Below are positions 9,106-16,085 of a DNA stretch of 33,184 bases, piece by piece. Below the pieces are notes generated by a model, which made no database searches, was not told the origin of the DNA, and saw only the letters and a list, made by a program, of their open reading frames with translations. The first letter of the stretch is position 1. Every line of letters starts with the position of its first letter. Source of the stretch: Streptomyces sp. SID3343 (GTDB taxonomy: Bacteria; Actinomycetota; Actinomycetes; Streptomycetales; Streptomycetaceae); assembly GCF_009865215.1 (NCBI RefSeq), contig NZ_WWJX01000218.1, positions 1 through 33,184 of the forward strand, given 5' to 3'. The translations under genes and the position numbers were made by a program.

Positions 9106-9339
9106 CTACGCCGCAGGCGCCTCGGGGATGCGCCAGGTGATGCTGAAACGTTCGGCATCCGGAAGCCCGAACGGGCCAACCGGCCTGATCCGCTTGATCA
9201 GATAGCCGAAGACCATGTGGTGAGCATCCTCCGACACCTCGTTCCAGGTGTCCGGAGTCACGATCATCACTTCGCGCATCAAGCTCAAGTCCGACTCGTT
9301 CTCCAGCATGCGCGGCGTCCCCCGGAGCGTGTGCGCCAT
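9106..9339 (-). CDS. Small protein of unknown function
   Basis: A 77-residue open frame with coding-like, G/C-rich third positions. It begins 7 bp after the stop of the gamma-glutamylcyclotransferase-fold gene on the same strand, so the two are probably co-transcribed. Features seen: an acidic middle (EVSEDAHHM), then VFGYLIKRIRPVGPFGLPD and a C-terminal SITWRIPEAPAA. No signal peptide, membrane span or known motif is recognised. No clear ribosome-binding site precedes the ATG at 9339; an internal ATG ten codons in is an alternative start. It could be a conserved hypothetical or a spurious frame; coding is favoured by codon use and coupling. Confidence 0.5.
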   Translation of the reverse strand: MAHTLRGTPRMLENESDLSLMREVMIVTPDTWNEVSEDAHHMVFGYLIKRIRPVGPFGLPDAERFSITWRIPEAPAA

Positions 9340-9346
9340 GGGTAGG

Positions 9347-9973
9347 TCACGTGGTGCGTGTGGTGGGGAGTAGGGACTCGATGGCGTTGGTGGTCCAGGT
9401 GCCGGCTGCGCCTGGGCGGGTGGCCAGGTAGGTGGCGGCTTGGGTTGGGGTGTGGGCGTGGGTTTCGATCAGGCCTTGGGCGAGGTGGCGTAGGTAGGGG
9501 GCCGAGGGGGCGGTCCATACGGTGGTCTCGCTGCGCCAGGGGGCGGTGAAGGTGAGGAGTGGGTGGCCGTCGAGGCGGCCCGGGCTGATCAGGGTTTCGT
9601 AGCGGCCCGGGCCGAGGGTTGCGGTGCCGTGTTCGATGGCCGCGGTGAGGCTCACGGCGGCGCCCGGGGGGCGGTGCATCTCTTGGGCGGCCACGTCGGT
9701 GAACTGGTCCGTGGTCAACAGGTAGGCGCGGGCCAGGGTTTCGCCTGGGTCCAGGGGGTCGTACAGGGCGAGGCCGCCGGTCCAGACGAGGGATTCCAGG
9801 GCGAAGTACATACGGCCCGGCAGGCGGACCGGGGCCGTCCGGCGGGGCGGGGTGCGGTCTCGGCAGCCCGGGTAGGTGCGGGCGCCGTGTTCCGGGCGGC
9901 CGCCGCGCAGGTAGTGGTCGAACCGCTCACCGTGCATGTTGGAGCCGTAGGCGGCGTACCAGACGTAGTCCAC
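9347..9973 (-). CDS. Gamma-glutamylcyclotransferase-fold protein (often annotated 'histone deacetylase' in Streptomyces)
   Basis: A 208-residue protein opening VDYVWYAAYGSNMHGERFDH. The YGSNM motif is the hallmark of the gamma-glutamylcyclotransferase/BtrG-like fold, which releases 5-oxoproline from gamma-glutamyl groups. Later conserved stretches are YFALESLVWTGGLALYDP, ARAYLLTTDQFTDVAAQEM and GRYETLISPGRLDGHPLLTF. Related actinomycete proteins carry a legacy 'histone deacetylase' label that the sequence does not support. The substrate is unknown. The GTG at 9973 puts the start right before the conserved domain; a GTG eleven codons upstream (10006) is the alternative. Neither has a good ribosome-binding site. 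Confidence 0.75.
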   Translation of the reverse strand: MDYVWYAAYGSNMHGERFDHYLRGGRPEHGARTYPGCRDRTPPRRTAPVRLPGRMYFALESLVWTGGLALYDPLDPGETLARAYLLTTDQFTDVAAQEMHRPPGAAVSLTAAIEHGTATLGPGRYETLISPGRLDGHPLLTFTAPWRSETTVWTAPSAPYLRHLAQGLIETHAHTPTQAATYLATRPGAAGTWTTNAIESLLPTTRTT

Positions 9974-10104
9974 CGGGAGTCGTTGCCCGTCGGGATCTCG
10001 TGTCACGCCTGGGCTTCGAGTCGTGGCCCCGATCGTCCTCGCCACGCGCCGGCCGAGACTCGACGCCGCCGGGGGCCCGCCCGGCCTCGGCCCCCCGGCC
10101 CCCC

Positions 10105-10205
10105 GACCCGCCGACCCGCCGACCCGCCGGTTCGCCGGCCGCCCACCGCGCCTCGTGCCCGAGAACACGTCGCCCGAGAGCGCGTCGCCCGGGAGCACCT
10201 CGCGA
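10105..10205. repeat. Two short tandem repeat arrays in the gap after ehuA
   Basis: GACCCGCC repeats three times at 10105-10128. A 15-bp unit, GAGAACACGTCGCCC, repeats three times with drift at 10161-10205, ending 1 bp before the ehuA stop codon region. The rest of the 10007-10206 gap is extremely C/G rich low-complexity DNA with no gene. These are likely slippage products. Confidence 0.7.
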
Positions 10206-10206
10206 A

Positions 10207-11031
10207 TCACGCCTCGTCGAGGACCGACCTGAGGAAGCGGCGGGTGCGGTCGTGTTGCGGGTCGCCGAAGAGCTGTTCCGGGGAGCCCGATTCGACGATG
10301 CCACCGTCGGAGAACATCAGTACCCGGTTGGAGACGTCGCGCGCGAAGCGCATCGCGTGGGTGACGCACAGCATCGTGACGTCCGTCGTGCGGGCGACCT
10401 CGCGCAGCACGTCCAGCACCTCGGCCGCGATCTCCGGGTCGAGCGCCGACGTGACCTCGTCGAGCAGCAGGATGTCCGGCTCGACGGCCAACGCGCGGGC
10501 GATCGCGACGCGTTGCTGCTGGCCGCCGGAGAGCTGGGCCGGGTAGGCGTCGAGCTTGTCGCGCAGGCCCACCAGTTCGAGCAGCGCGCGGGCGCGCTCC
10601 TCGGCCTCGTCCTTGGCGACGCCGTGCACGTGGATCGGTGCCTCGGTGACGTTGCGCAGCACGCGCATGTTGGGGAAGAGGTTGAACTGCTGGAAGACCA
10701 TCGTGATCCGGCTGCGCATGTCCCGGATGTGCTTGTCCGAGGCCGGTACCAGTTCGTCGTCGCGCCGCTCGTGGAACAGCGGCCGGCCGCCGATCTCGAT
10801 CACGCCGCTGTCCGGCCGGGTCAGGGTCATCAGCATCCGCAGGATGGTGGTCTTGCCCGAGCCGCTGGGCCCGATCAGCGTGACCCGCTCGCCGGGGGCG
10901 ACCCCGAAGCACAGGTCGTCGAGCACGACGTTGTCGCCGAATCGTTTGCCCACCTTGTCGAAGGTGATGAAGTCGGTGGTCGGCGCGTCGTCGGTGCCGC
11001 CTGGGCGCGGCGCGGCCGTGGTCGCGGTCAT
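10207..11031 (-). CDS. ehuA: ABC importer ATPase, polar amino acid/ectoine type
   Basis: A 274-residue ATPase that energises the importer encoded just upstream. Walker A LIGPSGSGKTT (about residue 55), Q-loop VFQQFNLFPNM, signature LSGGQQQRVAIARAL, Walker B ILLLDEVTSALDPE and the H-loop VTHAM are all intact. HisP/GlnQ-type ATPases of the polar amino acid uptake family look like this; the gene context points to the EhuA subgroup. The ATG at 11031 follows AGGAGG about 9 nt upstream; the frame extends to 11103 without a better signal. It is the last gene of the ehuBCDA-ordered operon, separated from ehuD by 76 bp, a looser junction than the others. Confidence 0.9.
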   Translation of the reverse strand: MTATTAAPRPGGTDDAPTTDFITFDKVGKRFGDNVVLDDLCFGVAPGERVTLIGPSGSGKTTILRMLMTLTRPDSGVIEIGGRPLFHERRDDELVPASDKHIRDMRSRITMVFQQFNLFPNMRVLRNVTEAPIHVHGVAKDEAEERARALLELVGLRDKLDAYPAQLSGGQQQRVAIARALAVEPDILLLDEVTSALDPEIAAEVLDVLREVARTTDVTMLCVTHAMRFARDVSNRVLMFSDGGIVESGSPEQLFGDPQHDRTRRFLRSVLDEA

Positions 11032-11107
11032 CGTGGCTTCCTCCTGGGTCCTCGTCGGTCGAAGGGTCGTGCGCGGTTCGCGCGGCTGTGTCCGGTAGTG
11101 CAACCGT

Positions 11108-11767
11108 CTAGCCGCGCACCCGCCCGAAACGGCGCTCGACCAGGCGGAGCAGTCCGGACATCACCAGGGCGATGACGAGGTAGAACACGCCGGCGACGGT
11201 GAACGGCTCAAGCGTGCGGAAGGTCTCCGTGTTGAGTTCGCGCGCGGTGGAGAACACCTCGACCACGGTGATGGCGATCAGTTGCGGGGTGTCCTTGAAC
11301 ATCGAGATCAGGTAGTTGCCGAGCGCGGGCACGACTCGCGGCACCGCCTGCGGCAGGATCACCGACGTCCACACCCGCCGGCGCGGCAGGTTCAGCGCGG
11401 TCGCCGCCTCCCATTGCCCCACCGGAACGCCCTCGATGCCCGAGCGGTACACCTCGGACGTGTACGTGGCGTAGTGGATCCCCAGGGTGAGCGCGCCCAC
11501 CGTGAGCGGCTCCCAGGTGATCCCGATCGTCGGCAGCACGTAGAACATGAAGAACAACTGCACGAGCAGCGGCGTCGAGCGGATCAGCTCGGAGATCAGC
11601 GCGACCGGCAGCGATACCCAACGGCTGGGACTGCGGCGCAGCAGCGCGAGCCCCAATCCCAAAACCAGCGCCAGGACGTAGCCGTACAGGGTCGCCTGGA
11701 GCGCGACCAGCATGCCGTCCCACAGATCGGGGACGATGTCCCACGCGTATTGCCAGTCCCAGCTCAT
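11108..11767 (-). CDS. ehuD: ABC importer permease, EhuD-like
   Basis: A 219-residue permease of the HisM/GlnP type. Membrane segments lie near residues 20-42, 52-72, 85-105 and 185-205. The cytoplasmic EAA loop GQWEAATALNLPRRRVWTSV carries the ATPase contact. It opens MSWDWQYAWDIVPDLWDG, very like ectoine/hydroxyectoine permeases EhuD (M-W-D-W start, LIRSTPLLVQLFF, IHYATYTSEVYRSGIEGVP). Its ATG overlaps the ehuC stop codon (ATGA, 11764-11767), so translation is coupled. Ectoine specificity is inferred by resemblance and not proven by any visible residue. Confidence 0.88.
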   Translation of the reverse strand: MSWDWQYAWDIVPDLWDGMLVALQATLYGYVLALVLGLGLALLRRSPSRWVSLPVALISELIRSTPLLVQLFFMFYVLPTIGITWEPLTVGALTLGIHYATYTSEVYRSGIEGVPVGQWEAATALNLPRRRVWTSVILPQAVPRVVPALGNYLISMFKDTPQLIAITVVEVFSTARELNTETFRTLEPFTVAGVFYLVIALVMSGLLRLVERRFGRVRG

Positions 11768-12462
11768 GCGGCGGCCTCCGCTCGTCGCAGGATGCGCCGC
11801 AGCGGGCCGGGCGCGGGGGTACGGCCGAGGGAGCGCGCGGCGTGCCGCTCCAGGGCGTGCATCAGTGACGTCAGCACGAGCGCGATCAGCCCGTAGCCGA
11901 ACAGCAGGCCCGTGAACACGAGGGTCGTCTCGCCCGACGACATCCGGATCAGTTGGCCGTTGAAGGTCAGGTCGGGAATCGACACGATCGAGACCACGGC
12001 GGACATCTTGAGCAGTTCGATCAGGTTGTTGCCCAGCGGGGGCAGCATCGCGACGTATGCCTGGGGCAGGACCACTCGTCGGATTCGTTGGGCGCGGGTG
12101 AAGTTGAGCGCGGTCGCGGCTTCGAGTTGGGCCGGCGGTACCGCCTTGATCGCGCCGCGCACGACCTCGGCGGCGTACGCGCCGATGTTGAGGCCGAGCG
12201 CGAGCATGCCCGCCCACAGCGGTTCCAGCTGCCAGCCGATGGCGGGCAGCACGAACACGAACCAGAACGCGAGCACCAGAGTCGGCAGGCCGCGGAAGAC
12301 CTCGACGTAGCAACCGCCGAGCACCCGCAGAAGTCGGCTGTCGCTGCTTCGGGCGAGCCCGGCGGCCAGCGCGAGGAGCAATCCGACGGCGGCGCCGCCG
12401 AGGGTGAGGTAGATGGTGTTGAGGGCCCCGTCGAGCAACAGGCCGATCTGTCCGGACGTCAT
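11764..12462 (-). CDS. ehuC: ABC importer permease, EhuC-like
   Basis: A 232-residue partner permease with the EAA loop AQLEAATALNFTRAQRIRRV at about residue 130 and segments typical of the HisQ/GlnP family (LDGALNTIYLTLGGAAVGLLL; VEVFRGLPTLVLAFWFVFVLP). The ATG at 12462 follows a perfect GGAGG. Its stop overlaps the ehuD start by 4 bp. With EhuD it should form the heterodimeric channel. The C-terminal 25 residues are basic and cytoplasmic. Confidence 0.88.
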   Translation of the reverse strand: MTSGQIGLLLDGALNTIYLTLGGAAVGLLLALAAGLARSSDSRLLRVLGGCYVEVFRGLPTLVLAFWFVFVLPAIGWQLEPLWAGMLALGLNIGAYAAEVVRGAIKAVPPAQLEAATALNFTRAQRIRRVVLPQAYVAMLPPLGNNLIELLKMSAVVSIVSIPDLTFNGQLIRMSSGETTLVFTGLLFGYGLIALVLTSLMHALERHAARSLGRTPAPGPLRRILRRAEAAA

Positions 12463-12502
12463 GCGGAAACCTCCTGACGGTGTCGGGTAGTGCGCGTGGT
12501 CG

Positions 12503-13444
12503 TCACGCTTGGCACACCTTCGCCGCGGTCAGGTCCGGAGCCGGTACGTCGGTCTCGGTGAAGCCGAACGGCCTTTGCAGCGCCAGGAGTTCACCGCTGT
12601 CGCGGAGCTTGTGCAGCTCCCGGTCGAAGGCGGCGACGAAATCGGTCTGATCCTGGGTGACGGCGAATCCGCCTGCGGCGGCGGTGACCTGCACGCCGTC
12701 GACGACGGGCCGATACGGCTCGGTGACCTCCAGACCGGCGTCGGGCTGCTGCTTGACCGCCCAGCGCAGCGAGATCGAGGTGAGCGCGACGGCGTCGACC
12801 CGGCCGACCTTGGCGCCGTCGAAGGCGCTGGGTTGGTCGGCGAACTTGGTGATCCGCGAGTCGGGCACACCACTCTTGGTCGCGACGTCCAGTTCGACCG
12901 CGCCGAGCAGCACTCCCAGGCGCACGCTCTGATCGCGCACCACGTCGTCCATGGTCTTGAGACCCTTGGGGTTTCCGCGCGGGACCAGGAACGCTTCGGC
13001 CGCGTCGAACTCGGGGTCGGTGAAGAGCACCTGTTCGCAGCGTTTGGGGGTGATCGACATGCCGGCGCCGACGATGTCGAACAGTCCGGCCCGCAGGCCC
13101 GGTATCAGCGCTCCGAAGTCGGAGGGGACGGGTTGGATCCGCTTCACGCCCAGTCGCTCGAAGACGGTCCGGGCGACTTCGGAGGCCTCGCCGGTGAGCT
13201 TGGCGTCCTTGTCCAGGAAGCTGTACGGCGCTTCGTTGGCGAAGCCGATCCGCACCTCGCCGCGATCGCGCAGCCGCCCCAGCAGCGACCCGCCGTCCGG
13301 TTCGTCGCCCAGGTCGACGCGACTGCACGCGGTACTCGCGGCCCCGACGACGGCGAGGCCGAGGCCGAGACCGCCCGCGCCTCGCAACAGACCGCGCCTG
13401 GATATACCGCGCTCGACTCGGCGTCTCGTATGGCCCTCCAGCAA
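12503..13444 (-). CDS. ehuB: Extracytoplasmic substrate-binding protein, EhuB-like, Tat-type export signal
   Basis: A 313-residue family-3 solute-binding protein that delivers substrate to the importer. It starts at TTG (13444), with GGAGGAG about 10 nt upstream. The signal has twin arginines (ISRRGLLRG) and a hydrophobic core, then Cys40 in STAC, a weak lipobox, so a Tat-exported lipoprotein is likely. The mature part matches EhuB: VRIGFANEAPYSFLD, GALIPGLRAGLFDIVGAGMSITPKRCEQV, FLVPRGNPKGL, LGVLLGAVE, KFADQPSAFDGAKVGRVDAVALTS. It is the first gene of the operon, 40 bp before ehuC. The ligand may be ectoine/hydroxyectoine or another polar amino acid. Confidence 0.88.
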   Translation of the reverse strand: MLEGHTRRRVERGISRRGLLRGAGGLGLGLAVVGAASTACSRVDLGDEPDGGSLLGRLRDRGEVRIGFANEAPYSFLDKDAKLTGEASEVARTVFERLGVKRIQPVPSDFGALIPGLRAGLFDIVGAGMSITPKRCEQVLFTDPEFDAAEAFLVPRGNPKGLKTMDDVVRDQSVRLGVLLGAVELDVATKSGVPDSRITKFADQPSAFDGAKVGRVDAVALTSISLRWAVKQQPDAGLEVTEPYRPVVDGVQVTAAAGGFAVTQDQTDFVAAFDRELHKLRDSGELLALQRPFGFTETDVPAPDLTAAKVCQA

Positions 13445-13476
13445 ACCGCTTCAGCTCCTCCACCGGTTTTTCGCAC

Positions 13477-13537
13477 CGCTTCGCCGTCCGTGGCGAAGCG
13501 AAGCAGCGAACATAGGGGGCTTCGCGGAAGGTCGCAA
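13477..13537 (-). promoter_or_regulatory. ehu operon promoter with a stem-loop at the predicted 5' end of the mRNA
   Basis: Minus-strand TTGCGA (13532-13537), a 17-bp spacer and TATGTT (13509-13514) make a good promoter, predicting a start near 13502. The first transcribed bases then form a 9-bp perfect hairpin, CGCTTCGCC (13492-13500) and GGCGAAGCG (13477-13485) with a 6-nt loop. It ends about 15 nt before the GGAGGAG ribosome-binding site of ehuB. Confidence 0.6.
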
Positions 13538-13783
13538 AGATCGTGCGAAACCCGAATCGCGCTTTTGTGATGCGGCCGTTGCAACCGAACGGATTCATCA
13601 AGGAAGGATGAAGAAGAGTGTCTGATTTGCCGCGAAAGTCAGGGGGAAGTCGGGCGTGTACTCCCCGCCCGAGAGGGCGGTCCGAGCTCCGGTTCGTTAT
13701 CCGGACGTAACCCTTCCGGTCGCGCCGCAGCGCCGCGCGTAGACCCACCCGGACCTGCCGGGACGCGCCCGGCCGCGCACCGC
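13538..13783. other. Non-coding gap upstream of the ehu promoter
   Basis: The gene-free interval here runs 13445-13836. Apart from the ehu promoter/leader and the terminator described separately, I see no gene or clear site in this stretch. It contains short GAAGG/AAGAAG purine runs around 13600-13620. Confidence 0.5.
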
Positions 13784-13827
13784 CGAAAGGGCCCCGCCCG
13801 ACATCGGGATCGGACGGGGCCCTTTCG
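13784..13827 (-). terminator. Terminator downstream of the copper chaperone gene
   Basis: An 18-bp stem with one mismatch, CGAAAGGGCCCCGCCCGA (13784-13801) against 13810-13827, with an 8-nt loop, 10 bp after the stop of the HMA-domain gene. Confidence 0.82.
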
Positions 13828-13836
13828 TCCGACGGA

Positions 13837-14157
13837 TCAGCCGCATGTGCCGCAGCAACTCGACCCGGCCGCCGGCGGGGTCGACACGACCTCGTAGCCC
13901 GCCGCCGCGACGGCCGCGCCGACCTCGTCCGCCGACACCGCGCGTGTGGTGGTGAGCGTGACCGCACCGGTCGCGAGGTCGACGGAGACCTCCTCGACCC
14001 CGGCAAGCGCGCCGACTCGCGCCGTGACGGACGAGACGCAGCTGCCACAGGTCATGCCGGCAACGGCGTACACGGACGTGGACGCGCCCACGGGCGCGGT
14101 CGAGGGCGCGGTCGAGGGCGTGGGTGCGGGCGGGGACGCGGGCGTGGACGTGCTCAT
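13837..14157 (-). CDS. Heavy-metal-associated (HMA) domain protein, copper-chaperone-like
   Basis: A 106-residue CopZ-type protein expected to bind Cu(I) in the cytoplasm and pass it to partners. After a P/T/S-rich leader (1-27) comes an HMA domain (about 28-93) with the metal motif MTCGSC and a typical ferredoxin-like pattern ending AAAGYEVV. Unusually, the protein ends in CCGTCG, adding three cysteines that could form a second metal site or scavenge copper. The ATG at 14157 follows GGAGG at 6 nt. No CopA ATPase or CsoR gene is adjacent. Its promoter carries a CsoR-like palindrome, so copper induction is likely. Confidence 0.88.
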   Translation of the reverse strand: MSTSTPASPPAPTPSTAPSTAPVGASTSVYAVAGMTCGSCVSSVTARVGALAGVEEVSVDLATGAVTLTTTRAVSADEVGAAVAAAGYEVVSTPPAAGSSCCGTCG

Positions 14158-14200
14158 GGAGTGCCTCCTCAGGCATCGACAAGTGCTGCGAACCGCGCTC

Positions 14201-14263
14201 AACATACCCCCCTTGGGTATTTATGGCCAACCCTTGGCGATGCGTACCCCCCTGGGGTATGTT
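14201..14263. promoter_or_regulatory. Divergent mirror-image promoters, each with a CsoR-like operator in its spacer
   Basis: Plus strand: TTGGCG (14234-14239), an 18-bp spacer and TATGTT (14258-14263); the spacer holds GTACCCCCCTGGGGTAT (14244-14260). Minus strand: TTGGCC (14225-14230), an 18-bp spacer and TATGTT (14201-14206); the spacer holds ATACCCCCCTTGGGTAT (14204-14220). The two -35 elements are back to back, 3 bp apart. The TACCCC..GGGGTA pattern is that of Cu(I)-sensing CsoR repressors. Both the HMA gene and the MFS gene should therefore be derepressed by copper. No csoR gene lies in the window. Confidence 0.82.
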
Positions 14264-14275
14264 CCTGATCGCTCG

Positions 14276-14292
14276 GTACCCCCCACCCGTAT
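14276..14292. promoter_or_regulatory. Third, half-conserved CsoR-like site before the MFS gene
   Basis: GTACCCCCCACCCGTAT keeps the left half and outer ends of the 17-bp operator but has lost the central TGGG. It lies downstream of the predicted transcript start and just before the GGAG ribosome-binding site of the MFS gene. Confidence 0.4.
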
Positions 14293-14308
14293 CAATGGAG
14301 TGATCACG

Positions 14309-15736
14309 ATGTCCCAGACCCAGGCACCCCCCAACCCGCGCCGATGGGCGGCGCTCGCGCTCATCGCGCTCGCCCAGTTCATGGTGATCATGGATACGTC
14401 GATCATCGGCGTGGCCCTGCCCGAGATGCGTACCGATCTGGGCTTCTCGCAGGAGAACCTGTCCTGGGTGTTCAACGCCTACGTGGTCGCCTTCGGCGGC
14501 CTGCTCCTGCTCGGCGGACGTCTGTCCGACCTGTTCGGCGCCAAGCGCCTGTTCAGCGTCGGCTGGGCCGTCCTGGGCGCCGGATCGCTCGCCGCCGGGC
14601 TCGCCGACGAGGTGTGGGTCGAACTCGCCGGACGCGCCGTGCAGGGCGTCGGCGCGGCGCTGATCGCGCCGTCGGCACTGACCCTGCTGATGATGCTGTT
14701 CGGCAACAACCCCAAGGAGTTGACCAAGGCGTTCGCGCTGTACGGCGCGGCGGCCCCGGCCGGCGGCACCGCAGGCGTGTTCCTGGGCGGGGTGATCACC
14801 GAGTACGCGAGCTGGCCGTGGGTGTTCTACGTCAACATCCCGGTCGCGATCCTCGCGCTCGTCGTCACCCCGGCGCTGATGCCCGACGCCGCCGCTCGCC
14901 GCGGCTCGGTGGACGTCCTGGGCGCGATCCTGGCCACCGGCGGACTCGCCGCCACCGTCTACGCCGTCGTCCGGGCCCCCGAAACCGGCTGGGCCTCCGC
15001 CGAGACCCTGCTCGTCCTCGCCGCCGGCGTCGCCCTGATCGCCGTGTTCCTGGCCGTCCAGGCCAGGAAGTCCGAGCCGCTGATGCCCCTGCGCATCCTG
15101 CGCACCCCCAACCTCGCCGGGGCCAACCTCGCGCAGCTCCTGATGGCGGCCGCGTGGATCCCGATGTGGTTCTTCCTCAACCTCTACCTACAGCAGGTCC
15201 TGGGCCTGGGTGCGTTCGCGTCCGGTTCGGCGCTGCTGCCGATGACCGTCGCGATCATGATCATGATGATCCTGCTCGCCCCGCGCCTGATCGCCCGCTT
15301 CGGCCCCAACCCGCTCATCGTCGCCGGACTCGCCGCGCTCGCGGCCGGGATGGTCTGGCTGTCCTTCGCCCGCCCCGACGGCAACTACTGGGTCGACGTC
15401 CTGCCCGCCTCGCTGCTCGCCGCGATCGGCATGGCACTCGCGTTCATCCCCTCGCTCGGGACCGCCATCTCCAGCGCCCGGCCCGAGGAAGGCGGTTTGG
15501 CTTCCGGCATCGTCAACACGAGCTACCAGATCGGCTCGGCCCTGGGCCTGGCCGCGATGACCGCGCTCGCCGCCGCGCACGGCTCGCGCGAGCTCGGCGA
15601 CCCGAGCGCGCTGACCGACGGCTTCTCGGCCGCGTTCCTCGGCGCCGCAGGCGTCGCCGCCGCGGGCGCCCTGCTTGCCCTCGTCACCCTGCGCAAGACC
15701 CCGGAGGCCGCCCCCGAGTCCGTCCCGGCCTCCTGA
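14309..15736 (+). CDS. MFS transporter (DHA2 family), predicted copper-responsive
   Basis: A 475-residue MFS protein with about 14 hydrophobic segments. TM1 carries VIMDTSIIGVALPEMRTDLG, the DHA2-type D-x-S-I-V/I motif. Motif A appears as GGRLSDLFGAKR after TM2. The motif C region reads ALYGAAAPAGGTAGVFLGGVI. The ATG at 14309 has GGAG 8 nt upstream; the same frame is open back to 13946 but runs through the divergent promoters and antisense to the HMA gene. The substrate is unknown. Sharing a CsoR-like regulatory region with the copper-chaperone-like gene suggests export of a copper-related compound, such as a metallophore or a toxic complex. That link is inferred from the operator only. Confidence 0.9.
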   Translation: MSQTQAPPNPRRWAALALIALAQFMVIMDTSIIGVALPEMRTDLGFSQENLSWVFNAYVVAFGGLLLLGGRLSDLFGAKRLFSVGWAVLGAGSLAAGLADEVWVELAGRAVQGVGAALIAPSALTLLMMLFGNNPKELTKAFALYGAAAPAGGTAGVFLGGVITEYASWPWVFYVNIPVAILALVVTPALMPDAAARRGSVDVLGAILATGGLAATVYAVVRAPETGWASAETLLVLAAGVALIAVFLAVQARKSEPLMPLRILRTPNLAGANLAQLLMAAAWIPMWFFLNLYLQQVLGLGAFASGSALLPMTVAIMIMMILLAPRLIARFGPNPLIVAGLAALAAGMVWLSFARPDGNYWVDVLPASLLAAIGMALAFIPSLGTAISSARPEEGGLASGIVNTSYQIGSALGLAAMTALAAAHGSRELGDPSALTDGFSAAFLGAAGVAAAGALLALVTLRKTPEAAPESVPAS

Positions 15737-15761
15737 CGTCCCGCCCCCGACCGACGACACC

Positions 15762-15806
15762 GGCGCACCCCGGGAAAACGACCGGGCGCACTGCGGGAAA
15801 ACAACC
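15762..15806. repeat. Tandem 22-bp direct repeat downstream of the MFS gene
   Basis: GGCGCAC..CGGGAAAAC.ACC occurs twice with a 23-bp period (15762-15783 and 15785-15806) and 3 mismatches in 22. It lies between the MFS stop codon and its terminator hairpin. Confidence 0.65.
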
Positions 15807-15860
15807 GATCGAAGCACCGGAGAGCAATCGCGAGAAGAGGAACACCGGGCCATTCGTGCC

Positions 15861-15904
15861 CGGCGAGAGCCGCCCGTCCGGGAAACCGAGGGCGGCTCTC
15901 GCCG
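15861..15904 (+). terminator. Terminator of the MFS gene with a nested GAAA tetraloop
   Basis: A 15-bp perfect stem, CGGCGAGAGCCGCCC (15861-15875) against 15890-15904. The 14-nt loop contains a small CGG-GAAA-CCG hairpin. It lies 125 bp after the MFS stop. Confidence 0.75.
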
Positions 15905-16085
15905 TGGGAGGAGAGAAATCGCACGTCTTCGGGACGGCCCGCCTCGATCCCCGGTACCCGCCCGAAACGCGGCGTCGACCCGTCCCCAGAACGCCCGATA
16001 CGTCCTCCGCGAGGGGGAGACGACACGTCCGCGATGGCCCCACAGGGTGATCGAAGGGAGGATGGGCTCTGGCAGACTTGACCTC
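15905..16085. other. Gap before the PAP2 gene
   Basis: With 15737-15904 this makes a gene-free interval of about 350 bp. Beyond the repeat and terminator described separately, only a purine-rich GGGAGG at 16055-16060 stands out. It sits 1 nt before an in-frame ATG (16062), too close to serve that codon. Confidence 0.4.

Noticed and set aside
9347..10912. Apparent long fusion of an ABC-ATPase-region frame with the YGSNM protein
   Set aside because: The N-terminal part is an out-of-frame reading of ehuA plus low-complexity repeats; only the part from about 9973 has family similarity.
13946..14308. 121-codon upstream extension of the copper-linked MFS gene
   Set aside because: It would read antisense through the HMA gene and across both promoters. 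A well-placed GGAG supports the ATG at 14309.
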